From NCBI RefSeq assembly GCF_000018865.1, contig NC_010175.1:1798001-1862000 (forward strand): a DNA stretch of 64,000 nt. Reading direction: 5' to 3'. This document shows, piece by piece, positions 8,271 through 17,571 of the stretch. The position numbers and the translations under genes were made by a program. The stretch's first letter is position 1. Each line of letters begins with the position of its first letter. This DNA comes from Chloroflexus aurantiacus J-10-fl. Its GTDB lineage: Bacteria > Chloroflexota > Chloroflexia > Chloroflexales > Chloroflexaceae. The notes beneath the pieces were generated by a model. It made no database searches. It saw only the letters and a program-made list of their open reading frames with translations, and had not been told where the DNA came from.

Positions 8271-9332
8271 TCACGGCAACGGTACGGTCGCCGCCACTCG
8301 CGTGCCGCGACCAATAGAACTCTCAATACCAAATTCGCCCTGCAAGAGTACCTCGATCTGCTGGCGCATGTTCGCCAGCCCCATGTTCTTGCGGGTACCA
8401 GCGCTGGCAATCGCTTCTTTGACTGCGAAGCCATTCCCATTGTCTTCGATCAGTATCTGAAGGACGTTGTCGCTGTTTTCGAGCATTACGCGGGCCTGGG
8501 TCGCCCCAGAATGGCGTACAACATTATTGATAGCTTCCTGAATGAACCGGAAGATTGTTACTTCATAGTGACCTGGCAGACGCTGGTCGAGGTTTTGCAC
8601 CATCAGGTTAATGTCGATCTTGTGTTTTTCGGCAACCTGAGCGACATAGCGGCGCAGGGTGGGTACCAGACCCAGATCGTCGAGGGTCATTGGTCGGAGA
8701 TCGAAGATGAATTTGCGCGTCTCTTGCAGCGTGTTATTGACTGCTGTCTTGAGGGCAACCAGTTCAGCACGGGCCTGATCAAGGTCGCGGTCAAGCAAGC
8801 GCTGGCAGATTTCAGCCCGCAGCACCAGGTTGCTCATCGCCTGGGCCGGGCCATCGTGCATCTGGAGCGAGATGCGCAGCCGTTCACTCTCTTGCGATTG
8901 AATAATGTTGGCAATCATGGTCTGCGGATCGAAGGGGAGATCGGCGACCTTTGCACTCCGCGCTAACTCACTTGCAGCCTGTTCCAGCAATTCAACCACA
9001 TCACTCAGCAGACTCTGCCGGTTGCGCAGGGCTTCGCGACGGGCTTGCAACTGATCGACTTGCGCTCGCATGGTCTGCAAGCGCATCTGCACTTCGATCA
9101 GCGTGCTGAAGAAGGTCTTGATGTCGGTTTTCTCGTAACGATCCAGGTTGACATCGAGATCACGTACCCGGTTGGCGATTGAGGTTTCGCGCATCGCCAA
9201 CCGATCCACTTCAGCCATATTCTGGCGCAACAACGACTCTACCTCGTTGATTTCACGGCGGGTGCGATCAATCTCGTCGCGGTAGGCCTGAATGGCGTTT
9301 GTGATGCGCTGTTGTAGTTCTTCGCCTGACAC
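8271..9332 (-). CDS. DegS/NarX-type sensor histidine kinase, cytoplasmic
   Basis: 353 residues, no membrane segment. Residues 1-150 are a long coiled coil like the DegS sensor region. The HisKA_3 dimerisation box SLQMHDGPAQAMSNLVLR carries the phospho-acceptor His159 in the HDGPAQ motif. A HATPase domain follows, with N box EAINNVVRHSG, G1 DNGNGF and G2 GLANMRQQI. Such kinases phosphorylate NarL/FixJ-type response regulators; none is adjacent, so the partner is encoded elsewhere. Start is GTG 9332 with GGAG about 8 nt upstream. It is divergent from the LysR gene. Confidence 0.85.
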   Translation of the reverse strand: MSGEELQQRITNAIQAYRDEIDRTRREINEVESLLRQNMAEVDRLAMRETSIANRVRDLDVNLDRYEKTDIKTFFSTLIEVQMRLQTMRAQVDQLQARREALRNRQSLLSDVVELLEQAASELARSAKVADLPFDPQTMIANIIQSQESERLRISLQMHDGPAQAMSNLVLRAEICQRLLDRDLDQARAELVALKTAVNNTLQETRKFIFDLRPMTLDDLGLVPTLRRYVAQVAEKHKIDINLMVQNLDQRLPGHYEVTIFRFIQEAINNVVRHSGATQARVMLENSDNVLQILIEDNGNGFAVKEAIASAGTRKNMGLANMRQQIEVLLQGEFGIESSIGRGTRVAATVPLP

Positions 9333-9536
9333 TGCTGATTCTCCTCTGCTGCCCGTGCAACCGGTCTCTCTGCTGCTCAGATTATAGACGGTTCAGCCAG
9401 AGGATGCAACGTTTTGTGTGCAACCCGGCCGACCGGCCTGTTAATCACGGTTACGCTGAATTATCTCGTCGTGCGATCACGACAATGACACGTCCACCTC
9501 AATTGTCAAGTCCTAACGCACATAACCGGCGGGATT

Positions 9537-9549
9537 TGGTATCATACCA
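9537..9549. promoter_or_regulatory. LysR-type T-N11-A operator
   Basis: TGGTATCATACCA is a perfect 13-bp palindrome around a central C and fits the T-N11-A box bound by LysR regulators. It lies 35 nt before the LysR start codon, so autoregulation is likely. Confidence 0.5.
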
Positions 9550-9583
9550 TGCAGAGTGTTCGCTAATACGGAAGGGCAAGAGT

Positions 9584-10489
9584 ATGGAACTTCGCCATCT
9601 GCGCTACTTTGAAGCCGTAGCCCGTCATTCACACGTGACTCGCGCCGCAGCCGAGCTGCATATCGCCCAACCAGCACTCAGTAAGCAGATCAGTCAGCTT
9701 GAACGGGAACTGGGTATTACCCTCTTTGATCGGGTAGGGCGTAGTTTACGCCTGACAGAAGCTGGTGAAGCTCTGTTACCGTATGCGCGGGCCATTCTTG
9801 CTCAGGTCGAAGAGGCACGGGCTGCGATGGCCGAGCGCATTGGCTTGAAAGCCGGTCGGGTTACCATAGGCGCACCTCCAACCGTGGGTGCCCATCTCTT
9901 GCCACCACTGCTCACCATCTTTCATCAGCGGTATCCCGGTATCACGTTGCGCCTGCACGAGGCAGGGATACAGTCACTGCTCGATCTGCTGGAAGCCGGT
10001 ATCACTGATCTAGCCGTTGTTGCGCTGCCGGTGACCGATGAACAGTTGACGGTAACCCCGCTGTTGAACGAGCCGCTGGTTCTGATTGTCAGTACGACCC
10101 ACCCACTGGCCCGGCGCAGTGAAGTGATGATGACGGAGTTGCGTCACGAACGCTGGATTCTATCCCCATCAAGCTATGAGTTGCGCGAAGCAACCTTAAA
10201 GGCCTGTCGCGAGGCTGGTTTTACGCCTCAGACCGTGCTGGAGGGCGGGGAAACGGAAACCCTGGTGCGGTTTGTGGCCGCCGGATTGGGAGTGTCGCTG
10301 GTACCTGCCCTGGCTGTCGCCGGTTGTACTGATGTCGTGCGCCTAACGGTGTCTGACCAACATCTGACCCGTTCACTCGGCCTGGTCTGGCGGAGTGATC
10401 GCACAGCTTCGCCGGCAGCCCGTGCCTTGCGCGAGTTTCTGGTGAACGAAGTGCGCCAGCGGCCAATTGAGACCTTTATCCGTCCCTAA
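9584..10489 (+). CDS. LysR-family transcriptional regulator
   Basis: 301 residues. The N-terminal winged helix-turn-helix is canonical: MELRHLRYFEAVARHSHVTR, then AAELHIAQPALSKQISQLE, with FDRVGRSLRLTEAG after it. Residues 90-295 form the periplasmic-binding-like effector domain (GRVTIGAPPTVGAHLLPPLL onwards), closest in feel to CynR/CbbR-type members. The co-inducer is unknown. I use ATG 9584, where the domain begins and a GAAGGG lies 8 nt upstream, not the longer frame from 9404. It converges on pcrA, and the two 3' ends overlap by 14 bp. Confidence 0.9.
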   Translation: MELRHLRYFEAVARHSHVTRAAAELHIAQPALSKQISQLERELGITLFDRVGRSLRLTEAGEALLPYARAILAQVEEARAAMAERIGLKAGRVTIGAPPTVGAHLLPPLLTIFHQRYPGITLRLHEAGIQSLLDLLEAGITDLAVVALPVTDEQLTVTPLLNEPLVLIVSTTHPLARRSEVMMTELRHERWILSPSSYELREATLKACREAGFTPQTVLEGGETETLVRFVAAGLGVSLVPALAVAGCTDVVRLTVSDQHLTRSLGLVWRSDRTASPAARALREFLVNEVRQRPIETFIRP

Positions 10490-12716
10490 GCTGTTCAAGC
10501 CGGGCAAAACTCGCCAATAGTCGGCGTTCGCGATCAGCAAAACGGACGGTCACCTCTTCATCACCTTCGATCAGGCGGCTGTCAACGACAATTCCTTCGC
10601 CGAAGGTGGCGTGTCGCACGCGCTGTCCAGGGAAGAAAACGGCTTTTTGTGGTGTGGGAAGCGGAGCCTGGTTTCTTGACGTGCGTCGGTTCTGCTCAGA
10701 CTGACCAGAGGTGCGGAACTGCCACGTTGTCCCAGCTACAGCGGGAATAGCCCGATAACCACGACGATGCACCTGCTGGACGAGTGTCGGTGGAATGTCG
10801 TTGAGAAACCGAGAGCGGGCACCGATATTCACGCGACCGAACATGGTGCGTTTTGTCGCATGACAGAGGTATAAACGCCGTTGGGCACGGGTCATCCCGA
10901 CGTAAAGGAGACGGCGCTCTTCTTCAATCGAGTCGCGGTTATCCAGCGACCGGCTATGCGGCAGCAGTCCCTCTTCAATCCCTAGCAGAAAGACACAGGG
11001 AAACTCAAGCCCTTTCGCCTGATGGAGTGTGATGCAGGTGACCGTATCGCTGTTGCGATCAATCGCATCAACATCGGCAACCAGAGCAATCTCTTCGAGA
11101 AAGGCAGTAAGTTGAGTCTCAACCGGCAAGTTGACATACTTCAAGGCCGCATTTCGTAACTCCTGCACGTTGCGCCAGCGATCATCGGCTTCATCGCCAT
11201 CGTATTCGCTGTAGAGGGTTGCGCGCACGTCGATTCGATTGAGCAGATAATCGATCAGATCACTCAGCGCCATCATTCCGTGCAACTGATGCAGCTCGCT
11301 CAGCAGGCGATAAAACTCAGTCAGTGCAGTACGCGCTCGTCCACCAAAGGGATGGGAAATCGCATCATTGTCGGCAATCTCGCGCAACGCCTGATAGAGT
11401 GGTAGTCCCAACGTCCTGGCCCAGGCGATCAGCTCCGCAACGGTACGCTCGCCAATCCCACGACCTGGCCAGTTGATGATGCGTTGTAGACTGACGCTAT
11501 CGTATGGATTTGCTATCAGCCGGAGATACGCGAGCACATCTTTGATCTCTTTGCGTTCGTAGAAACGCACCCCACCAACCACGTAGTACGGCACACCGGC
11601 ATGAATGAGAGCCTCTTCAACCAGACGGGACTGCGCATTGGTACGGTACATGATGGCGCAATCGCCGGGACGAGCCTTTCCTTCCGCGATTAAGCGCAGA
11701 ATTTCATCAACGACAAACTGGACTTCGTCCTCTTCATCGCTTGCCTCGTACAGCGTGACCGCCTCGCCTTTGCCGTTGACCGTCCAGAGGTTTTTGGCGT
11801 ATTTGCGTTGGGGGCTGGCGTGCATCAACGCCTGCGCAGCATCGAGAATAGCCTGCGTGCTGCGATAATTCTGTTCGAGCAAAATCACCCTGGCATCGGG
11901 ATAATCGTGTTCAAATTGCAAGATATTACGAATATCGGCGCCACGCCAGGCATAGATACTCTGTGCTTCATCCCCGACCACAAACAGATTGCGGTCGCGT
12001 TCGGCAAGAGCACGCACGATCAGATACTGCGCACGGTTCGTATCCTGATACTCATCGACGAGCAGGAACCGGTAGCGCTGATGGTAATGATGAAGGATGG
12101 CAGGATGTTCCTGGAACAGGCGCACCGTTTCGACGAGCAGATCATCGAAGTCGAGCGCGTTGCTTTCAATCAGGAGCTGTTGGTACCGTGTGTAGCAACG
12201 GGCGACAATCTCGTCGAAGTAGCTACGGGCAGTGCGAGCAAATGCCTCTGGATCAACCAGCTCATTTTTGGCTCGTGAAATGACCCCTAGAATAGCGCGC
12301 GGCGGATACTGCTTTTCATTGAGATTCAGTTCGCGCAACACCCGCTTCATCAGGCGTTCTTGATCATCGCTATCGTAGATCACGAAGTCACGTTCACGAC
12401 CGAGATGAACAATATCGCGTCGCAGCCAGCGCGTACAAATCGCATGAAAGGTACCGATGGTTATCTCATGAGCAACGGTTTCGCCCACGAGCAGGTTCAG
12501 ACGTTCGCGAATCTCACGCGCTGCCTTGTTGGTGAAGGTGACTGCCAGTATCTGAAGCGGATCAATCCCCGTCTCGGCGATCAGATAGGCGATCCGGTGG
12601 GTAAGCACACGAGTCTTACCACTTCCCGGCCCGGCCAATACCAGCACCGGCCCGGTAACGGTGGTCACGGCACGTTGCTGGGGTTCATTGAGGTTAGCTA
12701 AAAGATCACCTGTCAT
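10476..12716 (-). CDS. pcrA: ATP-dependent DNA helicase, PcrA/UvrD family
   Basis: 746 residues, normal for PcrA/UvrD. Superfamily 1 motifs run in order: Q-motif LNEPQQRAV, Walker A GPGSGKT (29-35), motif Ia TFTNKAAREI, Walker B DEYQDTN, motif III GDEAQSIYAWRGAD, motif IV NYRST, motif V TLHQAKGLEF and motif VI VGMTRAQRRLYL. The C-terminal tail ends in the Tudor-like segment GQRVRHATFGEGIVV that in PcrA contacts RNA polymerase. It unwinds DNA 3'-5' in nucleotide-excision repair and at replication-transcription conflicts. The start at ATG 12716 matches the domain start; the longer frame to 12971 would add 85 residues unlike the family. Confidence 0.93.
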   Translation of the reverse strand: MTGDLLANLNEPQQRAVTTVTGPVLVLAGPGSGKTRVLTHRIAYLIAETGIDPLQILAVTFTNKAAREIRERLNLLVGETVAHEITIGTFHAICTRWLRRDIVHLGRERDFVIYDSDDQERLMKRVLRELNLNEKQYPPRAILGVISRAKNELVDPEAFARTARSYFDEIVARCYTRYQQLLIESNALDFDDLLVETVRLFQEHPAILHHYHQRYRFLLVDEYQDTNRAQYLIVRALAERDRNLFVVGDEAQSIYAWRGADIRNILQFEHDYPDARVILLEQNYRSTQAILDAAQALMHASPQRKYAKNLWTVNGKGEAVTLYEASDEEDEVQFVVDEILRLIAEGKARPGDCAIMYRTNAQSRLVEEALIHAGVPYYVVGGVRFYERKEIKDVLAYLRLIANPYDSVSLQRIINWPGRGIGERTVAELIAWARTLGLPLYQALREIADNDAISHPFGGRARTALTEFYRLLSELHQLHGMMALSDLIDYLLNRIDVRATLYSEYDGDEADDRWRNVQELRNAALKYVNLPVETQLTAFLEEIALVADVDAIDRNSDTVTCITLHQAKGLEFPCVFLLGIEEGLLPHSRSLDNRDSIEEERRLLYVGMTRAQRRLYLCHATKRTMFGRVNIGARSRFLNDIPPTLVQQVHRRGYRAIPAVAGTTWQFRTSGQSEQNRRTSRNQAPLPTPQKAVFFPGQRVRHATFGEGIVVDSRLIEGDEEVTVRFADRERRLLASFARLEQLRDG

Positions 12717-13071
12717 GATCGATTTGGGAATTGGTAATACGTTCTGACAATTCAGGCACGAACAGTATAGCACACCTGCTTTGCTGGCAGGTGGGTTGTT
12801 TGATGATGATATCAACTTTTGACAATAATGAGCATTGTCCAGGTGTAATCTTCGTGTTAACGTGCTACCGGGTGTGCCGGCGACACGCCACGTGGGTCGT
12901 CGCTGACCCAGAAGCATCGCTTCAGCACATCTGCACTCAGGTGCGCCGCCAGGATGATGGCTGGATAGCATGTCATCCGTTCGCTACGTAGATGAGGCGC
13001 TATGAGGTAGTCGGTGGTGCGACGAGCCGGTAAGGTGGAACCCTGCCTCAATGTGGAAAAGCCGGCAGACT
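12717..13071. other. Intergenic stretch with the pcrA promoter region
   Basis: On the minus strand an extended -10 element (TGCTATACT, 12772-12764) lies 48 nt before the pcrA start. Just upstream of it is a 7-bp hairpin CACCTGC/GCAGGTG (12773-12793), so there is no good -35. The remainder (about 12800-13071) holds no recognisable gene. Confidence 0.45.
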
Positions 13072-13104
13072 AAAACCCCCTGTGCAGTTCAGCACAGGGG
13101 GTTT
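13072..13104 (-). terminator. Rho-independent terminator of hppA
   Basis: Perfect 10-bp stem CCCCCTGTGC (13076-13085) / GCACAGGGGG (13092-13101), with a 6-nt loop and A/T runs on both sides. It lies 22 nt past the hppA stop codon. Confidence 0.88.
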
Positions 13105-13125
13105 ATTCATCGCATAGACAAGTGT

Positions 13126-15453
13126 TTAATCAGCCGAAGCCGGTGCCTGAGCGATCTCTTTGAGCGCCTCGCTCTCGCGCTTGCTCTGCCAGATTGCCCA
13201 GACCAACGCCGCGCCACAGATGATCATGGCGATAATCACGCCGGGGCTACCGGGTTCGATGGTCACCACAATGGGTGCAATGATCAATGCGACCAGGTTG
13301 ATGACCTTGATCATCGGGTTGAGCGCCGGGCCGGCCGTATCCTTCAGGGGGTCACCGACCGTATCACCCACAACTGCGGCCTTGTGCGGCTCGCTGTGCT
13401 TACCACCGAAATTCCCCTCTTCGATATACTTCTTGGCGTTATCCCAGGCACCACCAGCGTTGGCCTGGAATACTGCCATCAACTGACCGGTCAGGATAAT
13501 CCCGGCCAGGAAGCCACCCAACGCTTCGACACCCAATGTAAAGCCGACGATGATCGGTACCATCACCGCGATCAAGCCCAGGCTGATCAGTTCCTTCTGA
13601 GCGGCGGTGGTTGAAATCTGGACGGCACGGGCATAGTCGGGCTGCACCTTGCCTTCCATCAAACCTGGAATACGGAATTGCCGGCGCACCTCATTGACAA
13701 TTTGTGCCGCGGCCCGCGAGACGGCGCGGATGGTGAGTGCTGAGAAGAGGAATGGTACTGCACCACCGATGAGCAAGCCAATAAATACCGGCGGAGCAGC
13801 AACGTTGATCGACGCCAGCAGTTCAATACCTTGCCGGCCTTCATTGATCATTTGCTGCAAGACCTTGTTCACGTCGGTGAAATACGACCCGTAAAGTGCC
13901 ACTGCTGCAATCACCGCTGAACCGATAGCGATACCTTTGGTCACCGCTTTGGTCGTGTTACCAACTGCATCGAGATCGTCCATCACATTGCGGGCATTCT
14001 TGTCGAGGCCGGCCATCTCGCCAATCCCGTTCGCGTTGTCCGAGATCGGCCCGAAGCTGTCCATCGAGATGGTATTGCCGGTCAACAGCAACATCCCGAT
14101 ACCGGTCAGCGACACGCCGTAGAGAATAGCGGTAAACTGGGTAGCCGCTGGCTCGCCAGCGTAGATCAGGACTGACGTAAAGATCGAGGCCGAGATCACC
14201 AGAATCGCCCAAACGCTACTCTCCATACCCAGAGCCAGACCAGAGAGAATATTGGTCGCCGATCCGGTCTGTGAAGCCTTAGAAGTCTCTTTCACCGGGC
14301 TAAAGTGGGTGCTGGTGAAGTATTCGGTCAGCTTATCCAACACAATTGCCAGCACCACACCCGACAGAGTGGCGAAGAACGGTCGCCAGTCAACTTCGCC
14401 GGTCGCTTCGTTCACCATAAAGACGGGCGTAGCTGCGGCACTGGCTGCAATTGCCAACCCGGCAGCAATATAGAAGCCGCGATTCATCGCAGCCATTGCA
14501 TTGCGCTTGCGCTCATCGGTGGTGACAAAGAGATTGCCGATCACCGACGCGACAACACCAATGGCGCGCAGTACCAATGGGAAGATGATAAAGCGCAGAT
14601 CGTAAGCACCATCACCGATGGTACCAACCACAGCATCACCCAGCACCAATCCCAGGATCAATGCCGAGACCAGGGTCACTTCAAAGCTCTCAAACACGTC
14701 GGCAGCCATACCGGCACAGTCACCGACGTTATCGCCTACCAGGTCGGCAATGACGGCAGCATTGCGGGGATCATCTTCTGGAATACCGGCCTCAACCTTG
14801 CCCACCAGATCGGCGCCGACGTCAGCCGCCTTGGTGTAGATACCACCACCAACGCGCATGAAGAGTGCGATCAGCGATCCGCCAAAGCCAAAACCAAGCA
14901 GTGCATCCGGGGCGGCAATTCCGAACACCATAAAGATCAGCGTACCGCCGAGCAGACCAAGACCGACCGTCAGCATGCCGGTCACGGAACCGGATTTATA
15001 CGCCACCTGCAACGCCGGATTATAACCTTTCCGGGCTGCCGCCGCGACCCGCACATTCCCCTCAACCGCCACATTCATGCCGACGAAGCCAACGGCATAG
15101 CTGAAGAGTGATCCCATCAGGAAGGCTACTGCCCGCCCGATGGCAACCCAGATTGTTGCCGCTTCTTTACTCCCAAAACGTTCAACGGCTTCAGTCGTGG
15201 GGGGAATAATAAACACACTTGCTGCCAGCACAAACGTCAAAATCACGATCAAAATTGAAATTGTACGGAATTGTTGACTCAGATAGGCATTGGCGCCGGT
15301 CTTGATAAAACCCCAGACCTCACGCATTTTGGGAGTGCCCGTATCCTGGGCGAGGATTTGACTACGAATGAAGAAGGCGTAACCGATACCGAGCAGTGAG
15401 ATGACGAGAACGGCCCAGACTGCAAGGCTTTGGACGGCATTCAGATCCTGCAT
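13126..15453 (-). CDS. hppA: K+-independent membrane H+-translocating pyrophosphatase
   Basis: 775 residues with about 16 membrane segments. Catalytic loop motifs are intact: DVGADLVGKVEAG, then DNVGDCAGMAADVFES, and near the end GDTVGDPLKDTAGPALNP. The enzyme hydrolyses cytoplasmic pyrophosphate and pumps protons across the membrane, saving biosynthetic energy. The determinant after helix 11 reads GNTTKA, with Lys where K+-dependent enzymes have Ala, so this should be a K+-independent pump. Start ATG 15453 has AAGGAG upstream; the frame could extend ten residues without support. A good promoter lies at 15575-15603 and a terminator follows. Confidence 0.95.
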   Translation of the reverse strand: MQDLNAVQSLAVWAVLVISLLGIGYAFFIRSQILAQDTGTPKMREVWGFIKTGANAYLSQQFRTISILIVILTFVLAASVFIIPPTTEAVERFGSKEAATIWVAIGRAVAFLMGSLFSYAVGFVGMNVAVEGNVRVAAAARKGYNPALQVAYKSGSVTGMLTVGLGLLGGTLIFMVFGIAAPDALLGFGFGGSLIALFMRVGGGIYTKAADVGADLVGKVEAGIPEDDPRNAAVIADLVGDNVGDCAGMAADVFESFEVTLVSALILGLVLGDAVVGTIGDGAYDLRFIIFPLVLRAIGVVASVIGNLFVTTDERKRNAMAAMNRGFYIAAGLAIAASAAATPVFMVNEATGEVDWRPFFATLSGVVLAIVLDKLTEYFTSTHFSPVKETSKASQTGSATNILSGLALGMESSVWAILVISASIFTSVLIYAGEPAATQFTAILYGVSLTGIGMLLLTGNTISMDSFGPISDNANGIGEMAGLDKNARNVMDDLDAVGNTTKAVTKGIAIGSAVIAAVALYGSYFTDVNKVLQQMINEGRQGIELLASINVAAPPVFIGLLIGGAVPFLFSALTIRAVSRAAAQIVNEVRRQFRIPGLMEGKVQPDYARAVQISTTAAQKELISLGLIAVMVPIIVGFTLGVEALGGFLAGIILTGQLMAVFQANAGGAWDNAKKYIEEGNFGGKHSEPHKAAVVGDTVGDPLKDTAGPALNPMIKVINLVALIIAPIVVTIEPGSPGVIIAMIICGAALVWAIWQSKRESEALKEIAQAPASAD

Positions 15454-15574
15454 GATCCCAACTCCTTCGTTGCACGAATGCACGAACCGATGTACCTGCC
15501 GGCGCAGCGTGTGATACTACTCTCACGCGGGGCGCTGGTTATGGTGGAAAAAACCCTTACGGTAGACGTGGATT

Positions 15575-15603
15575 ATTCTAGCATAGTCGAGTTACGATTG
15601 CAA
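15575..15603 (-). promoter_or_regulatory. hppA promoter (sigma-70 type)
   Basis: Minus strand: -35 TTGCAA (15603-15598), 17-nt spacer, -10 TAGAAT (15580-15575) with a TGn extension. It lies about 120 nt upstream of the hppA ATG. Confidence 0.6.
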
Positions 15604-15683
15604 CGGGCGGCACAATCGCAATGTTGGGCAGAAGCCGTGCGAAGATTGTGCGTTTATCTCTGAAGCCAGCCAAATCTAAACTA

Positions 15684-16562
15684 TCATCGTTCATGATGAT
15701 CGCTTCTCTTACGCACAATCTGCCGCCCCAGCCGTCGAAATGCCAGCTCGACCCCATTTTGCAGATTAGCGCCAATGAGAATGTGGCCAAGATCAACGCC
15801 AAGCTGGACGATAGTCTGGGCAATTTCCGGGCCAATACCGACCAGAATCACCTGGGCACCGATCAACTGTGCTGCCCGTGCTGTTTGTAAGAGGTAACTC
15901 GCGACAGCGGTATCGATCACCGGCACGCCGGTAATATCAATGATCACAATGTCTGATTGACGTTCGGCAACCGTCGTTAGCAGGCGTTCCATCATCTGGC
16001 CGGCACGGAAACTGTCAATCGCGCCGACCAGCGGCACGACCAGAATCCCTTCGTAAAGCGGAAGAATGGGGGTGCTCAGTTCACGAATAGTTTGTTGTTG
16101 AGCCTCAATCTGATCGGTTTGGTCGCGAAACTGGTGGTGCAATTGATTGTACGTAAAGCTAAAACTGGTGACAATAGCACGTCTAAACTGCTCCAGCATA
16201 TCTTCTATAGCGCGCACCGTGTCAACGGTACAATCCGGGCGCTCAGCGGCAAAGGCCATCAGCACGTCCCAGATGAGTGAACGAAAGATATCGACTGCTA
16301 TCAAGACATCGCTGAGCAAAAACCCGGTATGAGCGCGCACTTCACCAAGCGCTTCTGCATACGCCAGCAACGGTAGCAGGTCTTGGGTACCAATTGCTTC
16401 CGCCAGTGATTCGATGGTGGTGCCTACCGAAAATGACAACTCTTCCTGATTAAAGCGAGCATAACCGGCACTCTGACGTTGCACCTGTTGCGCCAGTGCG
16501 TGTTCCATTGCCGAACGCCGGGCCAGGAGAAAGTCTTGTAGATCGGTGAAGATATCTGCCAC
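15684..16562 (-). CDS. RsbR-like stressosome protein (RsbRD_N + STAS), copy 3
   Basis: 292 residues. Residues 1-150 form an all-helical RsbRD_N-type sensor domain, then a short coiled coil (QTDQIEAQQQTIRELST). The C-terminal STAS domain (about 165-285) reads PILPLYEGILVVPLVGAIDS and DITGVPVIDTAVASYLL, with Thr residues where RsbT phosphorylates RsbR relatives. Role by family: a stressosome subunit passing an environmental signal to a switch kinase. Start is GTG 16562 behind AGGAGG. It is the last of three same-strand paralogues, after a 130-nt gap. No RsbS, RsbT or sigma-factor gene is adjacent. Confidence 0.85.
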   Translation of the reverse strand: MADIFTDLQDFLLARRSAMEHALAQQVQRQSAGYARFNQEELSFSVGTTIESLAEAIGTQDLLPLLAYAEALGEVRAHTGFLLSDVLIAVDIFRSLIWDVLMAFAAERPDCTVDTVRAIEDMLEQFRRAIVTSFSFTYNQLHHQFRDQTDQIEAQQQTIRELSTPILPLYEGILVVPLVGAIDSFRAGQMMERLLTTVAERQSDIVIIDITGVPVIDTAVASYLLQTARAAQLIGAQVILVGIGPEIAQTIVQLGVDLGHILIGANLQNGVELAFRRLGRQIVRKRSDHHER

Positions 16563-16692
16563 GCGACCTCCTTGTCGCTACACGACGTATCGTCGGAAAG
16601 GATGCGACGTCAAACACCCGTTAACACACGCTTGTCTGCGGAGCGTAGGGCAAGGTTTCCGTAACCAGATGGCGACAGCCTGCGATTGGCGT

Positions 16693-17556
16693 CTATCGTT
16701 GCAGTGGTCTTATTTCATGGCCGGTACGCTGGAGTGCCAGCTCGATCCCGGTTTGCAAGGTTGCTCCGACCTGGATGCCACTCAGATCAACTCCAAGTTG
16801 CACAAGAGTTTGGGCAATTTCCGGGCCAATACCGACCAGAATCACCTGTGCCCCGATCAATTGTGCTGCCCGTGCCGCCTGTAAGAGATAATTCGCAACT
16901 GCGGTATCGATCACCGGCACGCCGGTGATGTCAATAATCACGATGTCTGATTGACGTTCGGCAATTGCGGTGAGCAGGCGTTCCATGATCTGGCCGGCAC
17001 GGAAGCTATCAATCACCCCGACCAGTGGCACAACCAGAATACCTTCGTAGAGCGGGAGGATCGGTGTGCTCAACTCACGAATAGTCTGCTGTTGAGCCGC
17101 GATCTGTGCAGCCTGATCATTGATCTGAAGCTGCACATCACGATACATAACGCTAAAACTGGTGAGTAATTCCTGTCCAAAAGCGTGAATAATATCTTCT
17201 AATCGCCGCACATGATTAACGGTCACCGTCTGATGTTCGCGATTAAAATCCTCTATCAGACTCCAGGCAATGCGGCGCAATTCATTCAAGGCACCGAACA
17301 TATCGGCGGCAATGAACCCACTACTGGCCCGTGCCTTACCAATTGAGCGGGCATGGTCAAGAAATGGTTTCAAATCGCCGGTTCCAATCGCCTGGATCAG
17401 TGTCTTAAGCGACGTCGTTACCGCTTGCAGCAGTACAGCCCGATCCATGGCCGCATAGTTTGCGTGGCGGTTACGAAGCTCATCGGTAAACCGTTCAGCA
17501 GTTTCGACCAGGCGTGCCTCGCAGAAGGCGACGATGTTAGCAATGACCTGGGGCAT
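16693..17556 (-). CDS. RsbR-like stressosome protein (RsbRD_N + STAS), copy 2
   Basis: 287 residues with the same two-domain plan. The N-terminal half (FCEARLVETAERFTDELRNR onwards) differs strongly from its neighbours. From AAQQQTIRELSTPILPLYEG to the end of the STAS core it is almost identical to copies 1 and 3. The Thr-bearing loop DITGVPVIDTAVANYLLQ is present. ATG 17556 has GAGGT upstream. It starts 15 nt after copy 1 stops, so the two are co-transcribed. The diverged N-termini suggest each paralogue senses something different while sharing one output surface. Confidence 0.85.
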   Translation of the reverse strand: MPQVIANIVAFCEARLVETAERFTDELRNRHANYAAMDRAVLLQAVTTSLKTLIQAIGTGDLKPFLDHARSIGKARASSGFIAADMFGALNELRRIAWSLIEDFNREHQTVTVNHVRRLEDIIHAFGQELLTSFSVMYRDVQLQINDQAAQIAAQQQTIRELSTPILPLYEGILVVPLVGVIDSFRAGQIMERLLTAIAERQSDIVIIDITGVPVIDTAVANYLLQAARAAQLIGAQVILVGIGPEIAQTLVQLGVDLSGIQVGATLQTGIELALQRTGHEIRPLQR

Positions 17557-17571
17557 CAGTACCTCACCTGA

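Noticed and set aside
10476-12971. N-terminally extended 831-residue helicase
   Set aside because: The extra 85 residues do not resemble the family, and the start at 12716 matches the domain boundary and promoter position.
14305-15111. 268-codon plus-strand open frame
   Set aside because: Antisense to the well-conserved hppA gene; no signature and no ribosome-binding site.
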